Assembly: GCA_026770025.1 (NCBI GenBank)
Contig: JAMXDE010000018.1
Location: forward strand, 248,001 to 312,000
Length of the DNA: 64,000 bases
Source of the DNA: Craspedostauros australis
Lineage: Eukaryota; Bacillariophyta; Bacillariophyceae; Mastogloiales; Achnanthaceae
Direction of reading: 5' to 3'
Position 1 is the stretch's first letter. Each line of letters starts with the position of its first letter. Below, piece after piece: positions 1 to 11,170 of this stretch. The notes under the pieces were generated by a model. That model did not search any database. It saw only the letters and a program-made list of their open reading frames with translations, and was not told the origin of the DNA. The translations under genes and the position numbers were made by a program.

Positions 1-344
1 AATGCATGTACTCCTATGGCACATGCGCGGAACCCCCGAAAGATGTCGACAGAGTATCAACCACAGATACCGCCATCGCCCATGCGAGTTGGCACTTCCC
101 TTTCAATTGCTTTGAGTTTCGATTCGTTGTCTGGAGATGCACGTATCTCATGTCTGCCATGATAGTATTCTTCGAGCATCTCACTCACTCACTCTCCATG
201 CATTCATCGTTCATTACAATTGATACGCGACCACCAATCAACGATTAAACGTATTTGTACGTTATCATCTAGTACCGAAACACTGATTCTCAAGTCTCGA
301 AGTACCAACACCCAACCAATCATCGGAAGATCGATCACATCACC
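1..344. other. Intergenic, upstream of ankyrin gene
   Basis: I see no supportable gene. The stretch presumably holds the promoter and 5' leader of the ankyrin-repeat gene that starts at 345. A short (CACT) run lies near 180-195. An 80-residue frame from position 6 has no recognisable features and is treated as chance. Confidence 0.5.
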
Positions 345-1064
345 ATGCGAACTATTACAGGCATGAAACTCATCGACGCTGCGGAGGCAGGAAATTTGGA
401 CGTCGTGAAGGAATGGAAGAAGCAGAATCCAGACGGCGACATCAACATGGTCAGACATTCGCATCGCGGAACTCCGCTGCATGCGGCATGTAGCAACGCG
501 CAGATGGAGTGTATCCAGTTCCTGATTGGATCTTGCAATGTCGAGATCAATAGCAGAGACATAGATGGCAAGACCCCACTGCACCATTTGTGCTCTGCGG
601 GCAAACTGGGATTGATCAAGATCCTCATTGAACAGTACCGTGCTGACGTCAGCAGCCAAGATATCTGCGGCCGATCTCTGCTCCACGAAGCATGCACCAG
701 CGGCCACTTGGATTGCGCCAAGTACTTGGTGGAGGCGTGCAATGTCGATGTCAACATTCGCCGGTTGGGTGGAAACAGCCCGCTTCATGACGCATGCCGG
801 CTGGGCCATCTGGGCTGTGCCAAGTATCTCGTGGAGGGCTGCAACATGGACATCAACAGCATGGACGACGATCACAGCACCTCGCTCCATCAGGCATGCT
901 GGGGTCTCAGTCGCGATTGCATCGAGTATCTCATCAAGTCCTGCCATGCTGACGTCAATGCCCGTAATCGCTTCCACGAAACGCCTCGGGACGTCGCCAA
1001 GATCATGGGAGAGCCTGATCTCGTCCACACTTCTGTACACAGTCCTGCCAGCCTTCGTGTCTAA
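345..1064 (+). CDS. Ankyrin-repeat protein, 239 aa
   Basis: The protein is built almost entirely of ankyrin repeats, a helix-turn-helix scaffold for protein-protein binding. About six consecutive units are visible from residue 5 to 225, each carrying TPLHxAC-like and GHLxCAKYLVE-like cores, for example TPLHAAC, TPLHHLC, SLLHEAC, SPLHDAC and SLHQAC. Spacing is about 34-36 residues, slightly longer than the usual 33 because of an extra residue in the loop, as is common in diatom and other protist ankyrin families. The ATG at 345 sits in a good context (CACCATG) and is the first in frame. There is no signal peptide, membrane segment or other domain, so it is probably cytosolic or nuclear and its partner is unknown. 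A long minus-strand frame over the same bases is a shadow caused by the repeats. Confidence 0.85.
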   Translation: MRTITGMKLIDAAEAGNLDVVKEWKKQNPDGDINMVRHSHRGTPLHAACSNAQMECIQFLIGSCNVEINSRDIDGKTPLHHLCSAGKLGLIKILIEQYRADVSSQDICGRSLLHEACTSGHLDCAKYLVEACNVDVNIRRLGGNSPLHDACRLGHLGCAKYLVEGCNMDINSMDDDHSTSLHQACWGLSRDCIEYLIKSCHADVNARNRFHETPRDVAKIMGEPDLVHTSVHSPASLRV

Positions 1065-2253
1065 CGCCAACAGGAAAGAAGCGGCACATTACGAGTATCG
1101 CCAGAGCTGGAGTATTGTATCATAATATTTATTGTATTGTGCATCGCAACATGCCAGCCATCCCCACACAGACTCCAACTGCACCAAGACAGTTGCCGGC
1201 AGAACCGTATCCTTCTCTTGCAGGGTACGAGTATGGCCAATGACGTACCGAGGGACTTGTCAGATCTGTACATACGATTATTCCAACATCAATGTGGTGC
1301 CTGATGGAGCAACGCAATAGGTAAAGCAACACGTAATGGCTCGTAAGTGCGACGGACGCAGCGCGAGACACGTCTAGTAGAACGAAGATAGGAAATGAAT
1401 TTCTTCGATTTCGATGAGATGATATTCGTCTGGCCGTCTGACGCGGTAGTCACTTTTGCACGCGAGGGAGCGAGTGACCGGCCGGTGTAGGTAACGTGGT
1501 GCCCAATGTACGACCATGGCACCCATTTATTGTTTTTGGTGTTCCATGAAGGCTGTAAATTCCGTTGTCTTGCGTCCAGGATATTTAGAGGCATGGGTGT
1601 TGTGATGTGACATGGATTGACAGTTCAGCCTCTCCTTGGTTTCATGCCAGATTTTTGATTGGGTATGTGATGTCGCATCGTCACGCTTGGTGTCTTTGAA
1701 GGAATTAAGCAAGATGTCTGTTCGTGGTCGTCAGCCGGTGAAGGACTGACACAGTCGCGGCTCCTCCGCCTTGGTCTTTTTTGGCGCTGTGTGGCGATGA
1801 TGATGGCGGCAACCGATTTGATGCGAACGCTTCTGTGTCTACTCGTGATCGTGCTCGTGCTCGTGCTCGTAATGGGGCGGGATCAGCCGCGAATTGGGGA
1901 GTTGCAGTTCCACCTAAGAAAACGAAAGCACGGAGAGAAACATGGAAACGAGCACAGACACCACCCTCTTTGTGGAACCAGCCGCCCTCCTGCGCAGTTG
2001 CGATTGTCTTCGGAGCTTGTTCTTGTTCCTTGCTCTTGGGTTACACCAACCATCGAGATAGAGCAGAGCCTCCTGAACTGCACAAGAGAGGAGCGCGGCA
2101 GCAACAATAGCAACAACATCAGGAGGAGGACGACAGGACAGCACCGTCAGCAGAAGCAGAAGCGGAGCCGCCTTCCACGAGACAAGAAGAGCAAGAAGAG
2201 CAAGGCAAGAAGAGCAAGAAGAGCACAAGCGGAGAAGCACAAACAGAATCACC
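1065..2253. other. Intergenic, upstream of LRR gene
   Basis: I find no convincing gene. A GTGCTC-type short tandem run lies at about 1843-1872. The last 300 bases are purine-rich (CAGCAG, AAGAGCAAG blocks) and probably form the 5' leader of the LRR gene. A 157-residue plus-strand frame at 1791-2264 begins hydrophobic and then becomes Arg/Lys-rich low complexity. It overlaps the LRR start in another frame and I do not call it. Confidence 0.45.
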
Positions 2254-5200
2254 ATGGAGGATGACAAGCAGACCGACGGGATCAGCGACGGGACCGGCAG
2301 CGAGACGAACAGTGAGACCAACAGCGACCCCAACAAGGAGGCAAGTGACGAAAGCAGCAGCAATGGCAATAGCGCTTCCAATGGCAGCAGCAATGGCAAG
2401 ACAGAGAATGCTGAGACGGCAGTTGAGGCGGATTCGGAGCCAGTCGCTCGGGCCAACGATGCGGACCTGAGTGCCCCCTCAAGCCCGAGCCCCACTGAGG
2501 GCGCGGATGTGGCCACAGAAGCAACTGCGGAGGCACCAGCAAGCTTGCCGGCAGAGGCGGCCACGGAAGTAACTGCAGCAGCACTAGCAGAAGTGACTGC
2601 AGAAGCAGAAGTAACTGCAGAAGCAGAAGCACCAGCAACCGCCACAAGCACAACTACGACCACCAAGAAGAAGAAGAAAGTCAAAGGCAAGGCGAAGGGA
2701 AAAGCCAAGGGCAAGGCCAAAGGCAAAGGGAAGGCCAAAGCGAAGAAGGCAAAGGAGACGGCGGAGGGTGACAACGCTGGCACCGAGACCGGAGCTGATG
2801 CCAACGTCTTGGTGATCAACAGCGATGATCCAAACGGCACTGGCGACGCTGACTCCAACGCGAATGTGAGCGCAGATGCAGATACTATGGCGGACACTAT
2901 GGCAGATGCAAACGCAGACACAACCACAAACGCCAAACCAAAACGAAAGAAGAAGGTCGGAACAAAGAAGAAGAAGGTTGGAGCAAAGAAGAAGAAAAAG
3001 AAGGCGCCAGTCTCGGGGGATCAGGCATCCGCACCAAGGAGCAACGACGAAGCACAAGCACAAGCAGAAGCACCGCCGACATCTCTGCGGAACTTCGAGA
3101 GCGCCATCCTCGACCTCACTGATGGCACCCCATCCGGCGAGATGGTTGCTGGGAATGAAGCTTCCGGCGATGCTGGCGCTGGTGCCGCCGCTGGTGCCGC
3201 CGCTGCTTCCAGCTCGGTGGCCCATCGACGGCCACGATCACGCTCCGAAAGGGGGAGCAGCGCGGCATCTGCAGCACGCAAACAGAGCTCAGGATCCCAG
3301 GGGCTCACGGATCAGCAGATCAAGGCGCAAGCCTCCGGTTCGGCGACCGCGACGGTTAGGACCAAGAGCGCCACACCGCCAGTCAGGAACTTGTCCACGC
3401 CTGGTGCTTCCATGCACTATCACAGGAAGTCATCGGCTGAGTTCGAGGATGACAAGGAGGGGGGCAAGGACAAGGAGAAAGGCAAGTCGACGCATGGCTC
3501 TGCTGGGGCAGTGGCGATCCAGGGCATGGCAGGCAGCACCCATGTGCAGGACTTCGCTGGCGATGACAGCGATGACAGCGACGACGACGACCAGGATGAA
3601 AATGCCACCATCAACTTCTTTGGACAATCGACGGAAGGGCCAGCTCCTGACATTCAGGCCTCTGCGGTTCAAAGCCGCCAGCGTTCTGCCGCGAACGCTA
3701 CCCCACCGCGTACTTCCGATGCTACTTCCGCGGCCGTCGCGCCTCCCTCGGCGCTCGCCTTCCAAAATTCCACGGGAGCGGTGGACCCGTCAGGCGCCGA
3801 CGCAGACGAGGGCCTGGCAATGGCAACCGCCGTCACAAGAGACGACCTCATCCGCGAGGTACGGGAACAGATGATCGGCGAAGTCCGAGCGCAGATGATG
3901 GACGAGGCCATTGCGCCCATCGATGTCCAGAACGTCAACGAGCAACCAGCGCCCGTGGAAACCGTCGCACCCAAGCCCAAGAAGCCCTCCAAGGCGGCAG
4001 CCAACAAGGCCAGGGCGAACCGTGACAGCGAGTCGTCTCGGAAGCTTCAGATGATCCTGCTCTTCTCCATGATGTGCCTGGTGCTCGTCATCGGCGTTGT
4101 CGTGGGTGTCGTGGTCGGTCTTCGTTCTGGTGACGACAGCGGCGACAACAACGATGCCACCAGCAGCCAGACCAGGGAAGAGTTTCTCAGTGCGCTGACA
4201 CCCGAGCAATTCAACTTCATGGAAGTCCTCAAGAACAAGTCGAGCACAGTGGACAAGGCAAGCTTGGAAGATCCCAGCACGCCACAAGCACAGGCTATGC
4301 TGATCCTGTGCCCCGGCGACGTTCTGAAGGCCTCGTCCAGCGCTCTGGTGTCCTGCATCACATCGACAGACGAGACTCTCTTGCAGGCATTCGGTATCAT
4401 GATCCTTTACGTGGGACGCAACGATGGCCAATCGTCGAATGCACTCGTCGCCTCGACGCACAACAAGGGGCTGTGCGAGTGGCCAGGTGTCACTTGCGAC
4501 AAACCTGATCAAGTCGTCAAGCTGAACCTCGCCTCCCAACTCATCGGTGGAGACCTGCCGATCGAGCTGAGCCACCTGAAGCACATCGAATCGTTCTCCG
4601 TCAAGGATAACAAGTTGACGGGAGGGTTGCCTCCAAGGTTCGCTGCGGAATGGACCAACATCAGTAAGTGCCGCTAGTGAGCATGCATGCTGCGAGTATT
4701 CTGGTTTGTCGCGATTGCGATTCGTGGTGATGCTCGCCTCTTCGTTTCAAAGCTCTATGTCAGCCACCATTCCTCACCTCTCCAGTTCAATTCAACGTTC
4801 TTGGTTTCATTCCCCGTCTCCATCGCAAACATACGACACGACAACACCCTCTTCTGGTCTGTTTTGTTCTGTTCTGTTCCACCATACTCTACCTCATGTG
4901 CCAATACCCGTAGATACCCTGAACGTTGCCGGCAACCAACTGACCGGTGGTATTTCAATTGAATACGGCGAACTCGCCAACCTCGACAGATTCGAGATCC
5001 AACACAACAACTTCGGACCAATCACGATGCCCAGCGAGGTCTGCGGCCTGTGGGAGGATCAACAGACCTTCATTGCCGCAGATTGCAGGGACTCCAATGA
5101 AGTGGATTGCACATGCTGTTCCTTGTGCTGTGGCGGCAGCGGCGACGCTTGCGTTCAGCAAACCCCAGAAGACGGCTGCAAGGACGGCGGCAGCGGTGGA

Positions 5201-5779
5201 CCTCCAGGTGGTGGTGGACCTCCAGGTGGCGGTGGACCTCCGGGTGGTGGTGGACCTCCAGGTGGTGGTGGACCGGGTGGCGATGGTCCAGGTGGACCGG
5301 GAAGTGGTGGACCTCCAGGTGGAGATGGGCCTCCAGGCGGAGATGGACCTCCAGGTGGTGGCGACAGAGGAGGTGAACGCCCAGGTGGTGGCGATGGAGG
5401 AGATGGTCCAGGCAGCGATGGACCTACAGGTGATGGACCTCCAGGTGGTGGCGACAGAGGAGGTGAACGCCCAGGAGGTGGCGATGGAGGAGGTGAACGT
5501 CCAGGAGGTGGCGATGGAGGTGAACGCCCAGGTGGTGGCGATGGAGGAGGTGAACGCCCAGGTGGTGGCGATGGAGGAGGTGAACGTCCAGGTGGTGGCG
5601 ATAGAGGAGGTGAACGTCCAGGAGGTGGCGACAGAGGAGGTGAACGTCCAGGAGGTGGCGACAGAGGAGGTGAACGTCCAGGTGGTGGTGGCGGTGGCAG
5701 TGACCCTCCTCCAAGCAGATATCTCCTTCGCAGAAGTCTAAAAACAGACGGCCAAGGTGGACGCAAATGCAGAAACTAG
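2254..5779 (+). CDS. LRR receptor-like membrane protein with collagen-like tail (2 exons)
   Basis: Exon 1 is 2254-4663 and exon 2 is 4914-5779. The 250-base intron has GTAAGT and TAG ends and leaves the LRR frame intact across the join (1091 aa). Residues 1-595 are low complexity, with Ala/Glu/Ser tracts and three Lys/Ala or Lys/Gly blocks such as KKKKKVKGKAKGKAKGKAK. One hydrophobic helix (about 600-623) follows. Next come a Cys-bounded LRR cap (GLCEWPGVTCD), three to four plant-type LRRs (about 755-840, LTGGLP and LTGGIS motifs) and a Cys-rich stretch. The end (about 897-1070) is a run of GGPPGGG and GGERPGGGD repeats. This fits the diatom LRR family: basic cytoplasmic side, one membrane pass, LRRs outside, probably in adhesion or recognition. 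There is no kinase domain. The start lies in CACCATGG. The ligand is unknown. Confidence 0.85.
5200..5690 (+). repeat. Coding minisatellite (Gly/Pro-rich tail)
   Basis: This is a tandem array inside exon 2 of the LRR gene. The left half is built on short units of 9-15 bases encoding GGPPGG. The right half is built on 24- to 27-base units encoding GGERPGGGD. Every unit is a multiple of three, so copy-number change would keep the frame. The unit sequences are nearly homogeneous, which suggests recent expansion or gene conversion. The opposite strand reads as a Pro/Ser frame, which is a shadow. Confidence 0.9.
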
Positions 5780-6647
5780 CTCTCTGCAGGCAATGATATT
5801 CTTCAGTTTTCCACTGATCTGGAACAGATCTGACGACGTGAAGACTACACTGCATGTTCACGAGTACAAATGCACAGACCTGGAACAATTCACACTCATG
5901 CCTGGACGGCCACAGAACGCAGAGCGCCGATCAAAAGAGTCGATGGAACAAGCAGCACAAGGTGCCTCACCCAAATTCACGCCGACGTATCCTACACACT
6001 ACGTCCTGCTCGTTCGGCGTGGTCCATACAGATATCCTCTACTTCGCGAGCGCTCTCATCTCCTCTGCCCTGGTCTCTTACGAAGTGAATCGTATCCAAC
6101 ATTAATACATGATAGTGGCGGAATTAAGCCCATCACGCCGCTGCATTGAAGTTGTGCATAGAAGCATTCTCCTTGCGCTGCGCATACTCGCACACGTACG
6201 ATCTACTATACTATATATTATGTATAATCTGGAGAGTTGACAGAGTGGCACAAAGCGATGGAGTAGCTCGTAAGCAGTTCGATCTACAATTCCTCGCGAT
6301 TCTGCGAACGGAAGAAAATCAGTTGGGGGACAGAAAGGCGCTTCGGCTTGCAAATCATACGTGGACTCGTACGTGTAGTTGTAGAGAGTGAACTCGTGGA
6401 ACCATGTTCGCACGAGCTGGGCGTGGCACAAATACTCTATGATAGTACATCTCCGCATCACATATTAATATATTCTAGAATAGAATAATAGAATATTCTA
6501 TTCTATTACAATAGAGCATTACAATACAAGAGTAGCCACAACATCCAACCCAGCAGCGCAAACATCAATCCCATCACAGCATAACACAGCGAGGTCTCTC
6601 CTCGCGCCAACGGTCCACAAAGGTTCACACCCAATGATCTTGCCGCC
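5780..6647. other. Intergenic, AT-rich palindromic leader of protease gene
   Basis: No gene is seen. Immediately before the aspartic protease gene there is an AT-rich block (about 6460-6525) made of ATTCTA/TAGAAT words. It includes a perfect 16-bp palindrome at 6487-6502 (AATAGAATATTCTATT), about 145 bases upstream of the ATG. It could belong to the promoter. This rests on position and composition only. Confidence 0.45.
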
Positions 6648-9600
6648 ATGAATCGCATAGCAATGGCGGCCATGATCCTTCTTGGTTGGATTCTTGCTCT
6701 TGCAGGGATTCCTCTCTGCATGTTGGCGGTCCATGAGCTGTCTGCGGAATGTCATCAGTCGTCCTTCCCTGCTGCAACCAATGCAACCAATGTGATGGAT
6801 GCAACAAGGAGAGAAGCCGATGTCATCATCAATGGCACCATCAGCAACGAGGCCCATCGGCTCCCGACGGGAATCAAGGCCATCTCTCTCGACTTGATCC
6901 CCACGGCTGTGCGCCTCGAGGCTGCTCGTCAGCACGGCAAGCGTCGTCGTCATCGTCGTCGTCTCCGTCATCAACAGAAGCCCGACGTGTCGTTCAATGC
7001 AAGCAATAACGCTTATGCGCAAAGGAACAATGCGACGCAGCGCGACTCTGAGGACCACGTCCTGCGCCACATGACCATCCCCAAACGATGGCAGCATCCC
7101 AACTTGAATGGCATCTATTCCACGCTGTCCACGATGCCCAACGATGAGAGGAGGCAATGGGATGAATACCGTCATCTGAGTCGATACGAGATCAGGTATC
7201 GCAAACGGAATGGAATGGATCTGCAGTCGTTTTGGGGTGGGGTCTACTCGCATGACTACTCAAATGCCCTTCATGCCAACATGACGATCAATGCGACCAC
7301 CAATGTGGCTACCAATGTGGCTACTGGTGGTAGCAGTAGTGGTAGCAGTAACAGTACCAGTACCAGTGCAGAAGAACACGGTGATCACGATGGCGGCCAC
7401 GATCACGATGATGGTGATGGTGACGGTGACGGTACTGACAGTGATATCGATACGAGGAAGTTGCCAGACCAAGGCGGAGCCACACCGCAACGTGCTGCGC
7501 CCGAATCTCAGCATTCATCCGACCCGCCTCCTCAGTCAAGAAGAGCACTCTCTCACAGTAGTTGGTTGAAATCGTTGGCTGGTAAAACGCAGAGGTCGTC
7601 GCCCATCGTCTACCAGGGTCGTCACCAATACGACAACTACCAGGCTGTCACATTATCGCAAGGATATGGCACGCATTACGCAAACCTATGGGTCGGATCG
7701 CCCACACCGCAACGCCAAAGCGTCATCATCGACACGGGCAGCCACTTCACTGCATTCCCGTGCACAGGTTGTGATACTTGTGGCAACAACCATGCGGATT
7801 CCTACTTTGATCCATCGCGCAGCTCCACATTCCACGCTCTCAACTGCTCCGAGTGCATTCCGCCCATCACCAATCGATGCATGGGCACACGCACCCACAC
7901 GTACACGCGCGCGCGCACCAACGAAGCCAGCAGGATGGAAGATAACGGCGCCGTCAACGAATGCCAGTTTCAGCAATCCTACACGGAAGGATCGTCCTGG
8001 TACGCCTACCAGGCTCGGGACATGGTCTACGTGGGCGGCCAGGATGTGCTGGAGGCGGCTCAGACCAACGATCAATCGCGGAGGATCAACTTCATGTTCG
8101 GCTGCCTCAAGCAAAGCAAGGGACTCTTCGTCACGCAGCTGGCAAGCGGCATCATGGGCATGTCCGCGCACAAATTCAACATCGCCAGACGCCTATGGAA
8201 GGCGGGCAAGCTCGAAAACAGCATCTTCGCCCTGTGCTTCCGCAAGGAGTTCGGGACCTCCAAGCGCGGTGTCACGGCTGGCATCATGACTCTCGGTGGT
8301 GTCTCCTCCACCCTCGACACGTCGCCGATGATCTACGCAAGAAACGCACGCGCGCACGGATGGTTCACCGTCCACGTCAAGGCCATGTTCATCGCCAAGG
8401 GCGGCGGTTTCGAATTCAAATTTGACGGCCAATCGCCCAACGAATTGAATCGCATCGCCAAGGTCCCGCTTCATCTCGACGTCATCAACGCAGGGAAGGG
8501 AACTATCGTGGACAGCGGCACCACGGACACCTACCTCTCCATCGAGGCCGCGGACGCATTCAGCCGGGCGTGGGAGGAAGCAGTGGGATCGCAGTATCAC
8601 CACAACCCGATTCGATTGACGGACGAGCAGATCCAGGCGCTGCCGACCGTCTTGATCCAATGCGAAAGCCCGGGACGGATGAACGGCGTCGGAGCTCAGA
8701 ATCTGGTCGGCCAGGTCGGACAGCTGGATCCAGCCTCTCCCAACGATTTGCTCATCGCCATTCCTGCCACGTCTTACATGGAGTACTCGGTGCCGTTGGA
8801 TATGTACCACTCCCGCCTCTTCTTCACCGAATCGGTCGGCAGCGTGCTCGGGGCCAACGCCATGCAAGGGCATAACGTGCTCTTCGATTGGAACAGCTAC
8901 CGCATCGGCTTTGCGCACAGCTCTTGCGCTTACGACACGGCGGCGCAGAATAAGACCCAGAAGCTTTCCAAGATATCCGAGCAGTTCGATGAGGATTGCA
9001 GGTTCGTCAACAACGCTCCGATACTCACCAAGAGCTGCTATGAAAGTACTGACATTCGTATCTGTCAGGAATCCGATACGCCCAGCAACGTGGCGCTGGT
9101 GGGAACGGAAGAATGGACGCGGCTGATTGACACTCCAGGCATTGCTGAGGGGCGAAGTTGTCAGGATCTTGCTGCCGAGCTGACGACGAAAGCGGGCGAG
9201 CCTCATCAGTACTATCTGGATCCATCCGAAGTGACGTGCGAAGGATCCGGTATATGCACGGAGCATCGCAAGTGCGAGATATCCTGCGACGAGGCGCTGC
9301 GCATCCATCATCGATCGCAAGATGGTAGCATTCACAGCGATGCGGAACGAAGAGCTGACGTGGATGATATCTGCGAGACGGATCGATGGAGTGGATGTGA
9401 TTACTCGTGCGAGCAAACGCGTTTGTCCTCGGCGCTCGATGCGTTGCCGCACGTCCTCGACGGAGGATCAGCGAACAACGGCAATACTCAGGAGTACGTT
9501 GCTGGATCATCTAATGGCACCTGCAGGGAGATTTCTCGTGATGTCCGACCATGTCACGTCAAGGCATGCAGCCGGTTGGATACGTGTCGCGTTCCATTTC

Positions 9601-10823
9601 TGGTGCATGCGATTCTTGGTTTTGACGACTTCCAAGCAACACAGTGGGATCATCGCGTCACAGAACAGCTCGCAAACTCCATCGTGGCTGCTGTCCACAC
9701 GGATGAGTTCGTGCAGAATGACGAGCCGCGACTGTTCGGTGCCGGCGACGTGGATGTGATCGCCATCTTGCCATGGCCACTAGCTCCCGTGTCGCAAGAA
9801 GGCAGCGGTGGGGTTGGCGTCAACGCGGAGGCGTCCTCAGAAGAGGGCACCAAGGTGGTTGTGCAGATCTCTATCTTCAATACCAAAGTCAAGATCAAGA
9901 GTGAAGGTAGGGGCAAGGGTACGAATATGGGTATGGGTGAGAGTGGAGTCCATCCACCTCCCGCCCATGGCACAGCCAAGACAAGCCAAAGAAGCGATCC
10001 AAACAGAAGAGGCGGACGCAAATTGCTGCATTCAGATAATCCACCGTCCGTCACCGAGGATGCTTGGAATCAGAAGGATGGCGCAGTTCTGAGTGCAGCC
10101 ACGGAAGCCAGATGCAACATTGATGATCTTTATCCTCTGGCCATGACTGCGGAAAGAGTATCCAATGATATCCTGCAATCAGACAGTTTCATGCGCAAGC
10201 TGCTCGAGAAGATGAACCAGGAGGGTGATTTGATCAGAAGCAGCAAGCAAATGCATGTCGATGTACCGAAAGGAGGAAAACGCGACACGAATCCTGGTGT
10301 TGTATTCTCGCGTGGCGAAATGCTCGCTGCGTGGACTGTGGGGACTGAGGTGTATGAGGATCACATCAATCTGGTCGGACCTGGTTTCTTCTCACCATAC
10401 GCCTTGATGTTCCTTTGGTTGTACGGAGCCTGTTCCATCATGCTTCTCGCGTCAACGATATCATTCCTGTACCAGACCGGCAAGGAGTATGCCCATCCGG
10501 CAAAGATCCTCGTGCACACATGTTGGATCAAACTCGTGACGTTTAGGGGTCAGTTCCGACGGCGCAACGTGTTCACTGCACGCGGCCGCAGCAACGCGGC
10601 TGATCGCAACCCACAGAACGCCAGTGTCGGAATGGACCGCGACGACGACGACGACGATGATGTTGGTGGAAGCAGCGGCGAAACTATGCCCTTCTTGGGC
10701 AGTTCCACGAATTCCAGCTGGCAGCAACGTGATCCCATGATACCTTCCATCGAACTTGCACCCAGGAGCAACTCACTTTCGAACAGCCATCACAGAAGCG
10801 CCGCGCTAACAAAACGGCGGTAG
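6648..10823 (+). CDS. Membrane-anchored aspartic protease, plasmepsin V-like
   Basis: This 1391-residue pepsin-family (A1) protease has both catalytic motifs: DTGS at about residue 362 and DSGT at about 622. The first motif is followed by FPCTGCDTCGNN, close to the FPCxGCxxCG arrangement after the active site of plasmepsin V/ASP5-type ER and Golgi proteases. An N-terminal hydrophobic stretch (about 8-28) looks like a signal peptide or anchor. A second helix at about 1251-1275 near the C terminus would make it a type I membrane protein with a roughly 115-residue cytosolic tail containing an acidic DDDDDDD run. Low-complexity His/Asp and Ser stretches lie between the signal and the protease domain. 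A Cys-rich segment (about 800-990) and an uncharacterised domain with LDTCRVPF follow the catalytic part. The length is about three times that of a plain pepsin. The start is in GCCGCCATGA. Substrates are unknown. Confidence 0.85.
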   Translation: MNRIAMAAMILLGWILALAGIPLCMLAVHELSAECHQSSFPAATNATNVMDATRREADVIINGTISNEAHRLPTGIKAISLDLIPTAVRLEAARQHGKRRRHRRRLRHQQKPDVSFNASNNAYAQRNNATQRDSEDHVLRHMTIPKRWQHPNLNGIYSTLSTMPNDERRQWDEYRHLSRYEIRYRKRNGMDLQSFWGGVYSHDYSNALHANMTINATTNVATNVATGGSSSGSSNSTSTSAEEHGDHDGGHDHDDGDGDGDGTDSDIDTRKLPDQGGATPQRAAPESQHSSDPPPQSRRALSHSSWLKSLAGKTQRSSPIVYQGRHQYDNYQAVTLSQGYGTHYANLWVGSPTPQRQSVIIDTGSHFTAFPCTGCDTCGNNHADSYFDPSRSSTFHALNCSECIPPITNRCMGTRTHTYTRARTNEASRMEDNGAVNECQFQQSYTEGSSWYAYQARDMVYVGGQDVLEAAQTNDQSRRINFMFGCLKQSKGLFVTQLASGIMGMSAHKFNIARRLWKAGKLENSIFALCFRKEFGTSKRGVTAGIMTLGGVSSTLDTSPMIYARNARAHGWFTVHVKAMFIAKGGGFEFKFDGQSPNELNRIAKVPLHLDVINAGKGTIVDSGTTDTYLSIEAADAFSRAWEEAVGSQYHHNPIRLTDEQIQALPTVLIQCESPGRMNGVGAQNLVGQVGQLDPASPNDLLIAIPATSYMEYSVPLDMYHSRLFFTESVGSVLGANAMQGHNVLFDWNSYRIGFAHSSCAYDTAAQNKTQKLSKISEQFDEDCRFVNNAPILTKSCYESTDIRICQESDTPSNVALVGTEEWTRLIDTPGIAEGRSCQDLAAELTTKAGEPHQYYLDPSEVTCEGSGICTEHRKCEISCDEALRIHHRSQDGSIHSDAERRADVDDICETDRWSGCDYSCEQTRLSSALDALPHVLDGGSANNGNTQEYVAGSSNGTCREISRDVRPCHVKACSRLDTCRVPFLVHAILGFDDFQATQWDHRVTEQLANSIVAAVHTDEFVQNDEPRLFGAGDVDVIAILPWPLAPVSQEGSGGVGVNAEASSEEGTKVVVQISIFNTKVKIKSEGRGKGTNMGMGESGVHPPPAHGTAKTSQRSDPNRRGGRKLLHSDNPPSVTEDAWNQKDGAVLSAATEARCNIDDLYPLAMTAERVSNDILQSDSFMRKLLEKMNQEGDLIRSSKQMHVDVPKGGKRDTNPGVVFSRGEMLAAWTVGTEVYEDHINLVGPGFFSPYALMFLWLYGACSIMLLASTISFLYQTGKEYAHPAKILVHTCWIKLVTFRGQFRRRNVFTARGRSNAADRNPQNASVGMDRDDDDDDDVGGSSGETMPFLGSSTNSSWQQRDPMIPSIELAPRSNSLSNSHHRSAALTKRR

Positions 10824-11170
10824 GCACCGTCGTAATTGTAGCTCGTAGATGTAATGCGAGTAGTCTATAGTGATGCTGTACGGATACATGCGGACGACTA
10901 CTCTTTAGTATGTGCAATACTAATGTACAATAGGAGTGTATCAAACACTTGTGTGGAGACGAGGCAGAGTTGCATGGTTTCCGTGTCGTCGATCGCATTA
11001 CTTGTGTCTATCATGGCACAGCACTTGCTGGACGCGAAGAAAACCCTGATACCGTTGTACCATGAGTTGAATTGCCGGTTTGCCTGGACGCTTATGCCTT
11101 GGCTTGTGCACCGCAATCGGCCAGAGTCTTCACATGCCACGTCGCTCGGATTGATTACTCTATCTGCGAG
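10824..11170. other. Short convergent intergenic spacer
   Basis: The spacer lies between the 3' ends of the protease gene (plus) and the inositol monophosphatase gene (minus). No gene or clear terminator-like structure is seen. It must hold both 3' untranslated regions. Confidence 0.5.

Noticed and set aside
204-1070. 288-residue minus-strand open frame
   Set aside because: It is antisense to the ankyrin gene. The plus strand has clear ankyrin repeats and the minus frame is a by-product of their regular codon pattern.
1791-2264. 157-residue frame before the LRR gene
   Set aside because: Hydrophobic start followed by Arg/Lys low complexity, overlapping the LRR start in another frame. No domain and no splice junction linking it to the LRR exon.
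5155-5766. 203-residue Pro/Ser-rich minus frame
   Set aside because: It mirrors the Gly/Pro minisatellite of the LRR gene; a tandem repeat in units of three keeps several frames open.
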